A stretch of 64,000 nt of DNA from Holophagaceae bacterium (GTDB lineage: Bacteria; Acidobacteriota; Holophagae; Holophagales; Holophagaceae), in contig JANYAS010000162.1 in assembly GCA_025361205.1 (NCBI GenBank), positions 1 to 64,000 on the forward strand, written 5' to 3'. The notes below the pieces were generated by a model, which was given only the letters and a program-made list of their open reading frames with translations, was not told the origin of the DNA and searched no databases. Shown here piece by piece: positions 1 to 7,326 of the stretch (positions within the stretch are counted from its first letter, which is position 1; every line of letters starts with the position of its first letter). The position numbers were made by a program, and so were the translations under genes.

Positions 1-97
1 TTTTTCTCTACGGCAGGTGCGGCCTAATTCTTAACTGTTATTTTGAATCATCTTTTGAGACATTAATAGAAGGGCTTTTTTAGCCTTATAAGCGACT

Positions 98-141
98 CTT
101 TCACGGCGGTAACACGGGTTCAAATCCCGTTAGCCCTACCA
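98..141 (+). tRNA. 3' half of a tRNA-Glu (UUC), probable attachment-site remnant
   Basis: The stretch reads as a normal tRNA-Glu 3' half: anticodon loop CTTTCAC with anticodon TTC at 100-102, 3' anticodon stem GGCGG, variable loop, a perfect T-arm (ACGGG-TTCAAAT-CCCGT), acceptor strand TAGCCCT, discriminator A and encoded CCA. The 5' side does not match. The bases at 93-97 (CGACT) cannot pair with GGCGG, and no D-arm is recognisable in the AT-rich DNA before it. Loss of similarity inside the anticodon stem is typical of the duplicated 3' piece left when an element integrates into a tRNA gene, so I read it as an att remnant. An integrase fragment at 3.4-3.6 kb supports this. A divergent full tRNA cannot be wholly excluded. 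Confidence 0.55.
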
Positions 142-158
142 AAGCAATGACAGAACTT

Positions 159-190
159 AGAAGCCGGAAAATCTTCCGGCTTCTTCTATT
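159..190 (+). terminator. Rho-independent terminator after the tRNA-Glu fragment
   Basis: A perfect 11-bp stem (AGAAGCCGGAA / TTCCGGCTTCT) with a 4-nt loop is followed by TCTATTTT. It lies 17 nt after the encoded CCA, where a tRNA terminator is expected. Confidence 0.7.
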
Positions 191-427
191 TTGGCCTTGC
201 CTCACTTTTTCGCCTCACAAATCTATAAACGGGCGTGTTCAGGGGTAGGCAACGGTAGCCAAGGACGCTTCGAACAGGGTCGACACCACCGGCGAAATCC
301 AGAGCCAACCTGCTTCCCGAGGCAGCGATCAGCAGACCTTCTCCTGGCAACTCCGGGGTCCTACTTCTCGACTTCGATAGTCGCTGGAATCTAGCCACTA
401 CCTGACTTGCCAGGTAGGTTCGCGCCT
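191..427. other. Non-coding stretch, nothing recognised
   Basis: Two short overlapping ORFs exist on opposite strands here (186-398 and 191-394). Neither has a ribosome binding site or recognisable protein character. I see no RNA gene or clear repeat. Confidence 0.5.
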
Positions 428-844
428 CTACCGGCTCTCCGCGTCTGCCGCGTCCTTGAAGACCTCTTCCCGGATGATGCGCTCGGTTGCCTCTTCAAGG
501 TATTCCCCCAGTGCCTCTGCAAGCTGGGCGAACTCTGGCCAGAGGATGTCATTTGCGAAGCTGGGAACAACGACCAGCATGACCGTGGTCCTACGCTGGC
601 CGTGTTTTCGGAACGGCTTCAATCCGTAACGACGGCAGAGGGCGATGAAGAGCTTGACGTTCCAACCATCTCCCAAGGAGAACTTTATCTCCACGGCCTT
701 TTCCTTGCCCTCGGATTCTTTCAGCTTGGCCAGGATGCGGTCCTTGGCCGCCATCGCCGCCGAGCGCTCGCCATGGGTCGAAGCCCCGGCAAAGAGAGCC
801 TCAATCTTCCTGAGTTTGTCTTTCAGATCTGCTTCCGTTGTCAT
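428..844 (-). CDS. DUF2786-like hypothetical protein, copy 1
   Basis: The 138-aa product begins MTTEADLKDKLRKIEALFAG. Its N-terminal half (KLRKIEALFAGAS...AAMAAKDRILAKL) resembles the helical DUF2786 domain. The C-terminal half (LFIALCRRYGLKPFRKHG, then a run of hydrophobic and acidic residues) looks like a second small domain. No catalytic motif is visible, and function is unknown. I chose the ATG at 844 rather than the 925 start of the ORF track: AGGA lies just upstream and similarity to the second copy (7319-7726) begins at this Met. It follows hipA on the same strand with a 53-nt gap and could be its third operon gene. The two copies are about 90% identical as protein. Confidence 0.75.
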   Translation of the reverse strand: MTTEADLKDKLRKIEALFAGASTHGERSAAMAAKDRILAKLKESEGKEKAVEIKFSLGDGWNVKLFIALCRRYGLKPFRKHGQRRTTVMLVVVPSFANDILWPEFAQLAEALGEYLEEATERIIREEVFKDAADAESR

Positions 845-897
845 GATGATTCCTGGCAGGTCGAGACAGGCGTTCAGAGCCGTTGGGAACCCCTCGT

Positions 898-2172
898 TCA
901 ATGCTTGGTAAGGCCAGAAAGACACACCTCTGCCCGTGTGCGAACGAGGTCTGACAACCGTTCCAACGCACGGTCATCCAGCCCGATGCCCATAAGCCCC
1001 TCGGAGGCTGCCGCTGTGACTGCCGCTATGGCCGAAGCCAACGCCCCTACCCTGCGACGGACCAGAGGAAATCCCAACTGTGCCTTCTTGGCGAAATCAG
1101 ACCAGGCGTGTGTATCGAGATCCTCCACCCACGTCTGCCCCCCGATCTTCATGGCGAACTTCGGCGAGAGCTCCGGGTAGATTACGGTGGATAACAGGTC
1201 GTAGAGGGGCGCCAAAGCTGGGCCAGCCTCACCGTAGAGGATGGAGAAGTTCTTCCCATGGGCGTCCGCGTTTCCGATTACCGCGTTGAAGATCACGGCA
1301 TCCAGGAGTTTCAGCACGTCCGAACCCGGTCGGGCCGACACTCGCCGCAACAGGGCGAAACACTGCTCAAGAGACGGACCGCCTTCGCTCTGGTATTTCC
1401 GCTCCACAGGGATTCCCAGAGCCTGGCAGACATCCTCCTGATGGAGCCGCCGGGTCCCCAGTCCGGCAACCTCGACACGGTCGTAGCGTGCCACCAGCAG
1501 GAAGGTCCGCGTCCCGCCATCAGGTTGCCGGATCACGCGGGGCTCCACAGCCGCCCCATTCAAGCCTGCCGCAGCGGCCAACCTCATGGCGAAGGCCTCG
1601 TTCTCGGTGGTTGCTTCAAAGCGGGGGATGGCGGGCTTCAGGATGTGGGTGGTGGGCTGACCGGCCTTGGGAAGCGCCACAGCGCCATCGACCATGACCA
1701 CGGGCACCTTGGACTGGGCCCCAGCCAGGGACAGGCGTAGGCCATCTTCACCCGCCAGAAGAGGCCGGACAGGCAGAGCAGCAAGCAACCGCAGGAGGCC
1801 ACCCTCATCCAGTGGCACAGGCTCCCACGGACCCGCAGCGGCAACAGGTTGCTCTCCGGGATGCAGGAGTTGCAGAGCTCCAGCGACCTCTCCACCCAGC
1901 CGGTCCAGCATGGCAAAGTCGTTGGCCTCGGAGATTCCCAGAGCCTGGGCCGCTGCCCGCCGCTGCATCTCCTCCGGGAGAAGGCCTCCAAAGAACGGTC
2001 GGCACTCCCGCCGCGAGAAGGGTTCGGGTCGCTTGGGAAGAGAGGCAGACACCGCTGGAGTACGCTCATCAGCGAGCCACTCAGGCCCATAGACAAACCC
2101 CAGATCACCCCCATCATCCTGAGTCAGTTCACCCACAGGCCGGTCTTCCCACCACGCGACCAGACGCCTCAT
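898..2172 (-). CDS. hipA: HipA-type serine/threonine kinase toxin
   Basis: The 424-aa protein has full HipA length. HipA kinases arrest translation, classically by phosphorylating glutamyl-tRNA synthetase, and are held inactive by HipB. Visible motifs are the N-terminal couple_hipA region (GELTQDDGGDLGFVY), the nucleotide-binding loop SLAGAQSKVP, a lysine strand HILKPAIPRFE, the catalytic NADAHGKNFSIL motif and the metal-binding YDLLST. All catalytic residues appear present, so the kinase should be active. The start codon overlaps the end of hipB by 4 nt (ATGA), the usual antitoxin-first coupled arrangement. It sits within the tRNA-Glu-linked accessory region. The family assignment is firm; the target in this organism is not known. 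Confidence 0.93.
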   Translation of the reverse strand: MRRLVAWWEDRPVGELTQDDGGDLGFVYGPEWLADERTPAVSASLPKRPEPFSRRECRPFFGGLLPEEMQRRAAAQALGISEANDFAMLDRLGGEVAGALQLLHPGEQPVAAAGPWEPVPLDEGGLLRLLAALPVRPLLAGEDGLRLSLAGAQSKVPVVMVDGAVALPKAGQPTTHILKPAIPRFEATTENEAFAMRLAAAAGLNGAAVEPRVIRQPDGGTRTFLLVARYDRVEVAGLGTRRLHQEDVCQALGIPVERKYQSEGGPSLEQCFALLRRVSARPGSDVLKLLDAVIFNAVIGNADAHGKNFSILYGEAGPALAPLYDLLSTVIYPELSPKFAMKIGGQTWVEDLDTHAWSDFAKKAQLGFPLVRRRVGALASAIAAVTAAASEGLMGIGLDDRALERLSDLVRTRAEVCLSGLTKH

Positions 2173-2411
2173 GGCTCACTCCCGGTATCCAGCCCGGCAG
2201 GCGGCGAGACTGAGAGGATGCAACCCAGCGCCTCCAGCACCTTCAAGGCCTTCCCAATTTGGATCGTCGGTTTCCCCGCCTCCAGTTCCACGATGAACCT
2301 TAGCCCCACGGAAGCAACGCCCGCCAATTCGTCCTGACGCAGCCCTTGGGCCTTGCGGACTCGCCTGACGAGGGTGCCAAGGTCAGAGGGGGTGAGTGCA
2401 GGTCGATTCAT
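2169..2411 (-). CDS. hipB: HipB-type XRE antitoxin / autorepressor
   Basis: The 80-aa protein is a single helix-turn-helix of the Cro/C1 (XRE) type: LGTLVRRVRKAQGLRQDELA, then VGLRFIVELEAGKPTIQIGK, matching HipB. It should bind and neutralise the downstream kinase and repress its own promoter. It begins at the ATG at 2411 and overlaps hipA by 4 nt. A good promoter and three CCGNNCGG palindromes lie directly upstream, the nearest 7 nt before the start codon, as expected for autoregulation. Confidence 0.9.
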   Translation of the reverse strand: MNRPALTPSDLGTLVRRVRKAQGLRQDELAGVASVGLRFIVELEAGKPTIQIGKALKVLEALGCILSVSPPAGLDTGSEP

Positions 2412-2418
2412 TCATGTT

Positions 2419-2428
2419 CCCGTACGGG
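2419..2428. promoter_or_regulatory. Putative HipB operator O1
   Basis: Perfect palindrome CCCGTACGGG between the predicted -10 and the hipB start, over the ribosome-binding region. It shares the CCGNNCGG core with O2 and O3. Confidence 0.5.
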
Positions 2429-2430
2429 TA

Positions 2431-2459
2431 ACTATCAGCCCCCAAGATACCTTTTTCAA
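2431..2459 (-). promoter_or_regulatory. Predicted sigma70-type promoter of hipBA
   Basis: On the minus strand TTGAAA (2454-2459) and GATAGT (2431-2436) are separated by exactly 17 nt, upstream of the hipB start. Palindromes flank it on both sides. Confidence 0.5.
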
Positions 2460-2468
2460 CAAAATATT

Positions 2469-2478
2469 ACCGATCGGG
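2469..2478. promoter_or_regulatory. Putative HipB operator O2
   Basis: ACCGATCGGG, core CCGATCGG, just upstream of the predicted -35. Its centre is 50 bp from O1. Confidence 0.5.
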
Positions 2479-2517
2479 GTATTTCATAAAATTCATCAGA
2501 GCATGATCGATATATTT

Positions 2518-2527
2518 CCCGATCGGT
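2518..2527. promoter_or_regulatory. Putative HipB operator O3
   Basis: CCCGATCGGT, the exact reverse complement of O2 (ACCGATCGGG). Its centre is 49 bp from O2, in an AT-rich stretch. Confidence 0.45.
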
Positions 2528-2806
2528 ACATATTTATTCCAAAACCTCCGCAATCCCGAACCGCATGGCGGAATTCAAACACACCTCACCTTGGCTACCC
2601 CCATCCCTCCAGCAGGCGGCACCTCCAGCAAGGCGCCGAAATCTGGCCGCTACCTTGAGCTCTTGGTTCTTCCCCGCCCTATCTTGAGAGCCGTTTCTCG
2701 GCTTCGGATGCCTCCTCGGCGGTGGGATCCAGTTGAAGCAGTAGTCCCCATCCGGGCTTGAAGTCGGGTTCCAGTTCCAGATGCTTGAGCAGACACCGCT
2801 TGGCCT

Positions 2807-2908
2807 CCGCCCGCCCACGTATGTGGCAAAGCGCTTGGTATAGAACGGATTGTTCGCCAGAAAATCGAGCCGCTCGCGCTTCACTTTGCCGCAACTGCGG
2901 CACCGAGA
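2807..2908 (-). pseudogene. ISL3-type transposase scrap
   Basis: About 33 codons of ORF 2534-2998 read SRCRSCGKVKRERLDFLANN then PFYTKRFATYVG. This resembles the zinc-ribbon and following segment near the N-terminus of ISL3-family transposases. No DDE domain, terminal repeats or start codon remain, and sequence on both sides in this frame is not transposase-like. The match is from memory of the family and is short, so confidence is moderate. Confidence 0.4.
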
Positions 2909-2948
2909 CCACCTTCGCGCTGCCGTCCAACAGATCGTCAAAGGAGGC

Positions 2949-3173
2949 ATGACTCTCAAGCAAACCCAGGGGCGAATGGAAGAGCTGGCCAGGAACATTC
3001 CCGCAGAGGACCGATCGAGGTTCTACGCTGTCATAGAAACCGAGTTCAACGGTCTCCATGAGGGAAACATCGTCCGCTATCGACTCAGGGAAGAAGAGTG
3101 GACGACCTGGCGCAGCAAGTGGGATCAGGAAACCCAAGAGCGCGGAGACAATCTGAGGCGGGATTTGGATTGA
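2949..3173 (+). CDS. Small hypothetical protein
   Basis: The 74-aa product from the ATG at 2949 is soluble and charged, with good protein character (EDRSRFYAVIETEFNGLHEG, then NIVRYRLREEEW). I do not recognise a family. AAAGGAGG precedes the ATG but only 1 nt away, closer than usual. The longer ORF-track version (TTG at 2850) runs into the transposase scrap on the other strand and is unlikely. A minus-strand ORF (2679-3137) lies in codon-aligned antisense. I favour this one because of its composition. It is an orphan in decayed DNA and may itself be a remnant. Confidence 0.4.
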   Translation: MTLKQTQGRMEELARNIPAEDRSRFYAVIETEFNGLHEGNIVRYRLREEEWTTWRSKWDQETQERGDNLRRDLD

Positions 3174-3263
3174 TCAACGGGTCTACTCCGAATTGCACCA
3201 GGACCCCCAATCAGCAGTTCAGCCCGATTTAGTCAAAGCGTAGGCAGGTAATCCACCCAAGAA

Positions 3264-3425
3264 CTACCGGGCATTCAATTCCTGCAATTCACCCTGAAGC
3301 ATGCCCCGTTCCTTGGGATCGACCGATTCCCGCAGGGTTAATGCCTCTTCTTTGAGCCGTTTCTGTAGACCCCGAAGCCGGACATCCAGCGGGTCACCCA
3401 CCAGCAAGGCCGGTTCCGGCTGTCC
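3264..3425 (-). pseudogene. C-terminal fragment of an unknown gene
   Basis: In one minus-strand frame, not listed in the ORF track, about 53 codons read GQPEPALLVGDPLDVRLRG, then LQKRLKEEALTLRESVDP, ending QELNAR and TAG. It is clearly protein-like: helical, charged and probably coiled-coil. No start codon is present and its upstream end abuts the integrase fragment in a different frame. It looks like the tail of a gene whose front was lost by recombination. Confidence 0.45.
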
Positions 3426-3595
3426 GCATCCGTGTAGTCGTCCGCCGTTCCAAGCGTCGTCCTGAGGTTCATCTTTGATGTTGGATCGTAGAGACGAGCA
3501 CTCCAGGTAACAGCGCCGCCATGTTTCGGCCGGTAGTAACCCATCGCCTCACCTGGAGCAAGCGGTGTACAGTGCGGCTCCTTCTGGGTCCTCAT
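3422..3595 (-). pseudogene. Tyrosine integrase N-terminal fragment
   Basis: About 58 codons (LAPGEAMGYYRPKHGG, TWSARLYDPTSK, LRTTLGTADDYTDAD) match the N-terminal arm of site-specific tyrosine recombinases found next to tRNA genes. The pattern is L-PG-A-GYR followed by TW-AR--D and LG-ADD. The core-binding and catalytic domains are missing; the frame continues into nonsense and stops at 3338. The ATG overlaps the SWIM-gene stop by 4 nt (ATGA), which may be chance. It fits the tRNA-Glu fragment at 98-141 as the remains of an integrated element. Confidence 0.5.
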
Positions 3596-4608
3596 CCGAT
3601 GGTGCCACCTCGGGGCTTCGCCTTGCCCTTCGCCTCTGCCTTACCCTTCGGCTTAACCTTCGGTTTCGCAGGGCTGGCTTGCGCCTTCCTCACTGCCACG
3701 GCTTTGGAAGGCGCAACCTTCGCCATTTTGGCCTTCGTCGTACTGGCTTTGGCTGGCTTAGTCTTGGTGGGAGCTGGTTTTGAGGCTTTGGTATTCGCAG
3801 GTCTGGATTTTGCGGGGGGGGCCTTGGGTGCTTTGGGCTTCGCCCCCCTGGAAGGCTTTGGCTCCGCTTGAAATTTCGAAGGCTCGGCTGAGGTGGCCCC
3901 CATTTCCAGCCCGAAAAGTTCGGCCAGGTCATCCCCCTCCAGAACCCGGTCCGCTGTGGGCGCCGGTGCGGCTAAAGCCAAACCTGAGGCGGCCTGGGCC
4001 AGGAGTTCGCTGGCCTCCACGCCCCTGAGTTGAAAGAGTAGTTCGGGCGCCGCATCGAGCCGTGCGCCGATGCCATAAAGCACGGCCGCCACGTGCTTGC
4101 ACATGTAGGCGCCATCCGGGCAGGAGCAGGACAGCGTGATTTCCTTGGGGGCCGGGAAGAGTCCTTCGCCCTGGCCGCAGATACGCTCCATGACGCCCTT
4201 GCTGAACCGGCCTTGGAGGAGTTCCACCAGGGAGGCGATGGCCCCGCCGCAGTCCTGACAGAGGGCCTTCCAGCGCGGGGTGGGCACGGCCTTCACCGCC
4301 ACCCGCACCTGGTAGATGCTGGAGCCACTGACCTGGGCCTCCACCAGGCCCGGGGCGATCTGGAGATCCAGGACAAAGCCATTGCGCACGTAGGTGCGGC
4401 CTCGGGGCAGGCGGTTTTCAAAGTCGCTGTAGCTCTCCAGATTCTCGCACCAGGCCTTACCCCAGAAAGTGCGAGCGATGGTGCGCCCCTCGATGATCAC
4501 AGGTGACACGGGATGTCCCTTTTTCCGCAGCTTCTCCATGGCCCGTTCCGCTTTGCGCCGCCGTTCGGCGACGGACACATAGGGCGGCCAACCGTCGTAA
4601 TAAGACAT
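3592..4608 (-). CDS. SWIM zinc-finger protein with histone-H1-like tail
   Basis: The 338-aa protein has three parts. Residues 1-140 form the conserved N-terminal region of bacterial SWIM proteins (SYYDGWPPYVSVAERRRKAE; FWGKAWCENLESYSDFENRL). Around residues 155-175 is the SWIM motif CxCxnCxH (LSCSCPDGAYMCKHVAAVL), a zinc-binding module for DNA or protein contact. From about residue 250 to the end the chain is almost only Lys, Ala, Pro, Ser and Thr (KAPKAPPAKSRPANTKASKP), resembling histone H1 and bacterial H1-like tails; it is probably disordered and binds DNA non-specifically. The gene starts 3 nt after the SNF2 helicase stop, so the two are cotranscribed. SWIM/SNF2 pairs are widespread in bacteria but their function is unknown; a chromatin or DNA-repair role is inference. 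Confidence 0.88.
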   Translation of the reverse strand: MSYYDGWPPYVSVAERRRKAERAMEKLRKKGHPVSPVIIEGRTIARTFWGKAWCENLESYSDFENRLPRGRTYVRNGFVLDLQIAPGLVEAQVSGSSIYQVRVAVKAVPTPRWKALCQDCGGAIASLVELLQGRFSKGVMERICGQGEGLFPAPKEITLSCSCPDGAYMCKHVAAVLYGIGARLDAAPELLFQLRGVEASELLAQAASGLALAAPAPTADRVLEGDDLAELFGLEMGATSAEPSKFQAEPKPSRGAKPKAPKAPPAKSRPANTKASKPAPTKTKPAKASTTKAKMAKVAPSKAVAVRKAQASPAKPKVKPKGKAEAKGKAKPRGGTIG

Positions 4609-4611
4609 GCC

Positions 4612-7326
4612 TCATTCCTCCAGGGCAGCGTTCAGATCCAGGGACACCATGCGCAACAGCTCATCATCGCGCAGCTCGGTCAGATTCAGCTCCTGCCCGC
4701 CTGCCAGCAGATCCTCGCTGAGCTGCCGCTTGGATTCGATGAGGGCATCAATTCGTTCCTCGATGGTGCCTCGGCAGATGAATTTATGGACCATGACATT
4801 GCGCTTCTGGCCAATGCGGAAGGCGCGGTCCGTGGCCTGGTTTTCCACGGACGGATTCCACCAGCGATCGAAGTGGATCACATGGGAGGCCGCCGTGAGA
4901 TTGAGGCCCGAGCCACCCGCCTTGAGGGACAGCACAAAGAACGGCACCGTCTCGTCCTCCTGGAAGCGCTGGACCAATTCCTTGCGCTGCTTCACGGGGG
5001 TCTGGCCATGAAGGACCAGCCCCGGCCGGCCAAAGATCCCGCCCAAGAAGGCCGCAAGGGGCGCCGTGGTTTCCCGGAATTGCGTGAAGACCAGCACTTT
5101 CTCCTGACGGGCCGCGATGCTGTCGCACAGCTCGCGCAGCCGGGCAAACTTCCCGCTGGATTCTCCTTTCCAGACACCGTCTCCCAGCCACTGCGACGGA
5201 TGGTTGCAGATCTGCTTGAAGCGCATGAGGTAGGCGAGCACCAGGCCCTTGCGTTGGATCCCTTCTGCGGCTTCAAGCTGTTCCTTCAGTTCCTGGACGC
5301 CCTGCTGGTAGAGGGCCGCCTGGGTTCGGCTGAGGGAGCAGTAGGCCCTGAGCTCGGTCTTCTCGGGCAGATCCGCAATGACCTTCTTGTCCGTCTTGAC
5401 GCGCCGCAGGATGTAGGGCCGAACCAGCTCGCGCAGAGGGCCATAGGCGTTGCCCGCGCGATTGGCAAGCAATTTGGTGTAGGCCGTGAAGTCCTTCGCC
5501 GAGCCCAGCAACCCCGGGTTCAGGAAATCAAAAATGGACCAGAGGTCGCCCAGACGGTTCTCCACCGGCGTGCCCGTGAGGGCGATGCGGGCCTCGGCCT
5601 GGAGCTGCTTCACCTGGCGGGTTTGCTTGGAGGTGGGGTTTTTGATGGCCTGGGCTTCGTCGAGGATCACATGCCGGAAGCGGAGCTTCCCCAGCCAGGC
5701 ACTCCGCAACACGAACCCGTAGGTGGTGATCACCAGATCTTTTCCCGCAAGTTCAGCGGGCTCAGAAGCCAGGGCACTGGCCGGCAGCGCGGAGGGATGG
5801 GCCACCAGAAAGGAGAGGCTGGGCGCGAAGCGCTCAATCTCGGCCGCCCAGTTGGCCAGTAGGGACGCGGGCACCACCAGGAGACTCGGACGGCCTGGGC
5901 CCTCGCGCTTCTTGACCAGGAGCAGGGCAAGCACCTGGATGGTCTTGCCCAGGCCCATGTCATCCGCCAGGCAGGCGCCCAGGCCCAGGCTGGAAAGCAG
6001 GTACAGCCACCGGACCCCAGCCCGCTGGTAGGGACGCAGGGTGCCCAGCAAGGCGGGACCAGGGTCCACGGCTGCCAAGCCCTCGGGGGAGCGAAGCCCT
6101 TGGAGGGTTTCCGCGAGCCAGGGACCGGCGCTGACCGCGCCCCAGGCGGCGGGATCGACCTCCTCTCCGCTGTCCGCGCCGATGCCCGCGCCAGAGAGCA
6201 GGCGCATGGCTTCGAAGAAGCCAAGTCCGCCATGGGCAGCGAGGCGCTCGGCCTCACTGAACCGGTCCATCATGGCCTGGAGCCGTTCGCGGTTGATTTC
6301 CACCCACTGGCCGCGAATGAGGGCGAGACCCTCGGAGGACGCCAACAGGGCCCGCACTTCCTCGGGTGCCAGGGGCTCACCGCCCAGGGTGATGGCCATG
6401 CGGAAATCCAGGAGCGCGTCCTTGCCCAGTCCCCCGGGGGCCTTGGTGCCTACCGTGCCCGCCACGCGGGGGCGCGGTGGCCGCCCTGTCTTCCAGCCTG
6501 CGGGCATCCGCACCACCACTCCGGCGGCTTCCAGGGTCGGAACATCCTGCAACAGCCGGAAGGCCTCTCCGGGAGACCAGCGCAGGGGGTGGAAGATCTC
6601 GCCCGCGTCCACCGTGCGCCGTAACCACGGGCACGCTTCCGCTGCTCGCTGGATGGGCAGCAGCAGGGAGAGGAGCCGTTCCTTGTTGGCTGCGCCGCTG
6701 TACTCCTTGAGGGCCTGCCCCAAGGGCAAATGCTGAGCTTTGCCTTGGGTGGTGAGGCCGCCTGTGTAGGTGGCCAGGAAGGCGAAGGGCGTGGCGGGAT
6801 CCTTGCGATTTTCCGCGAGGTTGAAGTGCACCCGGCCCACCACATTCCAGACGGGGTTAAGCTCGTGCAGGAAATCCTGGATCGAGCCCCCCGCCGCCGT
6901 CCGTTCCACGGTGAAGGCCTGGGTCATGGCCTCCCACAATGCAAGCAGCACCTCGGCATCCAGGTATTCAGCCCCAGGCATGGGCGGGGCCGCGAACGCG
7001 ATGGCTTGCAGTTCCTCCCTAAGCGGTAGCGGCAGGTCATGAGAGGAAGCGTCCCCCTCGGGCCGCATGCAGAGGGTGGTTACGAAGCGGGCCCCAAAAT
7101 CGCGCCAATAGCCCAACCCCGGCGGCAGGAAGCGCCCTGCCTGCGACGCTCCCAGGTGCAGCAGGCCTAGCCCTGAACCCTTGGCAAAGGCGGGCGATAA
7201 GGCCGACAGCAGCTCAGGATCCAGCGCAGGCGCTTCATCCCAGGGCGCGAGGTGCAGGTGGCCGTGAGGGCTCAGCCAAAGGGTCTGCTGGAGATCGGCA
7301 TGGCCCGTAATTTCTGCCTTAAGCAT
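4612..7326 (-). CDS. SNF2-family DEAD/DEAH-type helicase (Swi2/Snf2 ATPase)
   Basis: The 904-aa product has a 400-residue family-specific N-terminal region followed by both helicase lobes. Motif I is LADDMGLGKTIQVL (about residue 452), motif II is ILDEAQAIKNP, motif III is ALTGTPVENRL, and the C-terminal lobe has KVLVFTQFRETT, LSLKAGGSGLNLT and the arginine-finger region QATDRAFRIGQKR. All ATPase motifs are intact. These enzymes translocate on duplex DNA and remodel bound proteins. I moved the start from 7455 to the ATG at 7326 because the extra 43 residues are antisense-like readings of the preceding gene. The start overlaps that gene's stop by 8 nt (ATGCTTAA), so translation is coupled. The SWIM gene follows after 3 nt. 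Confidence 0.93.
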   Translation of the reverse strand: MLKAEITGHADLQQTLWLSPHGHLHLAPWDEAPALDPELLSALSPAFAKGSGLGLLHLGASQAGRFLPPGLGYWRDFGARFVTTLCMRPEGDASSHDLPLPLREELQAIAFAAPPMPGAEYLDAEVLLALWEAMTQAFTVERTAAGGSIQDFLHELNPVWNVVGRVHFNLAENRKDPATPFAFLATYTGGLTTQGKAQHLPLGQALKEYSGAANKERLLSLLLPIQRAAEACPWLRRTVDAGEIFHPLRWSPGEAFRLLQDVPTLEAAGVVVRMPAGWKTGRPPRPRVAGTVGTKAPGGLGKDALLDFRMAITLGGEPLAPEEVRALLASSEGLALIRGQWVEINRERLQAMMDRFSEAERLAAHGGLGFFEAMRLLSGAGIGADSGEEVDPAAWGAVSAGPWLAETLQGLRSPEGLAAVDPGPALLGTLRPYQRAGVRWLYLLSSLGLGACLADDMGLGKTIQVLALLLVKKREGPGRPSLLVVPASLLANWAAEIERFAPSLSFLVAHPSALPASALASEPAELAGKDLVITTYGFVLRSAWLGKLRFRHVILDEAQAIKNPTSKQTRQVKQLQAEARIALTGTPVENRLGDLWSIFDFLNPGLLGSAKDFTAYTKLLANRAGNAYGPLRELVRPYILRRVKTDKKVIADLPEKTELRAYCSLSRTQAALYQQGVQELKEQLEAAEGIQRKGLVLAYLMRFKQICNHPSQWLGDGVWKGESSGKFARLRELCDSIAARQEKVLVFTQFRETTAPLAAFLGGIFGRPGLVLHGQTPVKQRKELVQRFQEDETVPFFVLSLKAGGSGLNLTAASHVIHFDRWWNPSVENQATDRAFRIGQKRNVMVHKFICRGTIEERIDALIESKRQLSEDLLAGGQELNLTELRDDELLRMVSLDLNAALEE

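Noticed and set aside
71-141. Complete tRNA-Glu
   Set aside because: AGGGCT at 71-76 could pair with the acceptor strand, but the 5' anticodon stem does not pair and no D-arm is present; kept as a 3' fragment.
186-398. 70-aa minus ORF after the tRNA fragment
   Set aside because: Overlaps the terminator edge, has no ribosome binding site, and resembles random readings seen next to tRNA genes.
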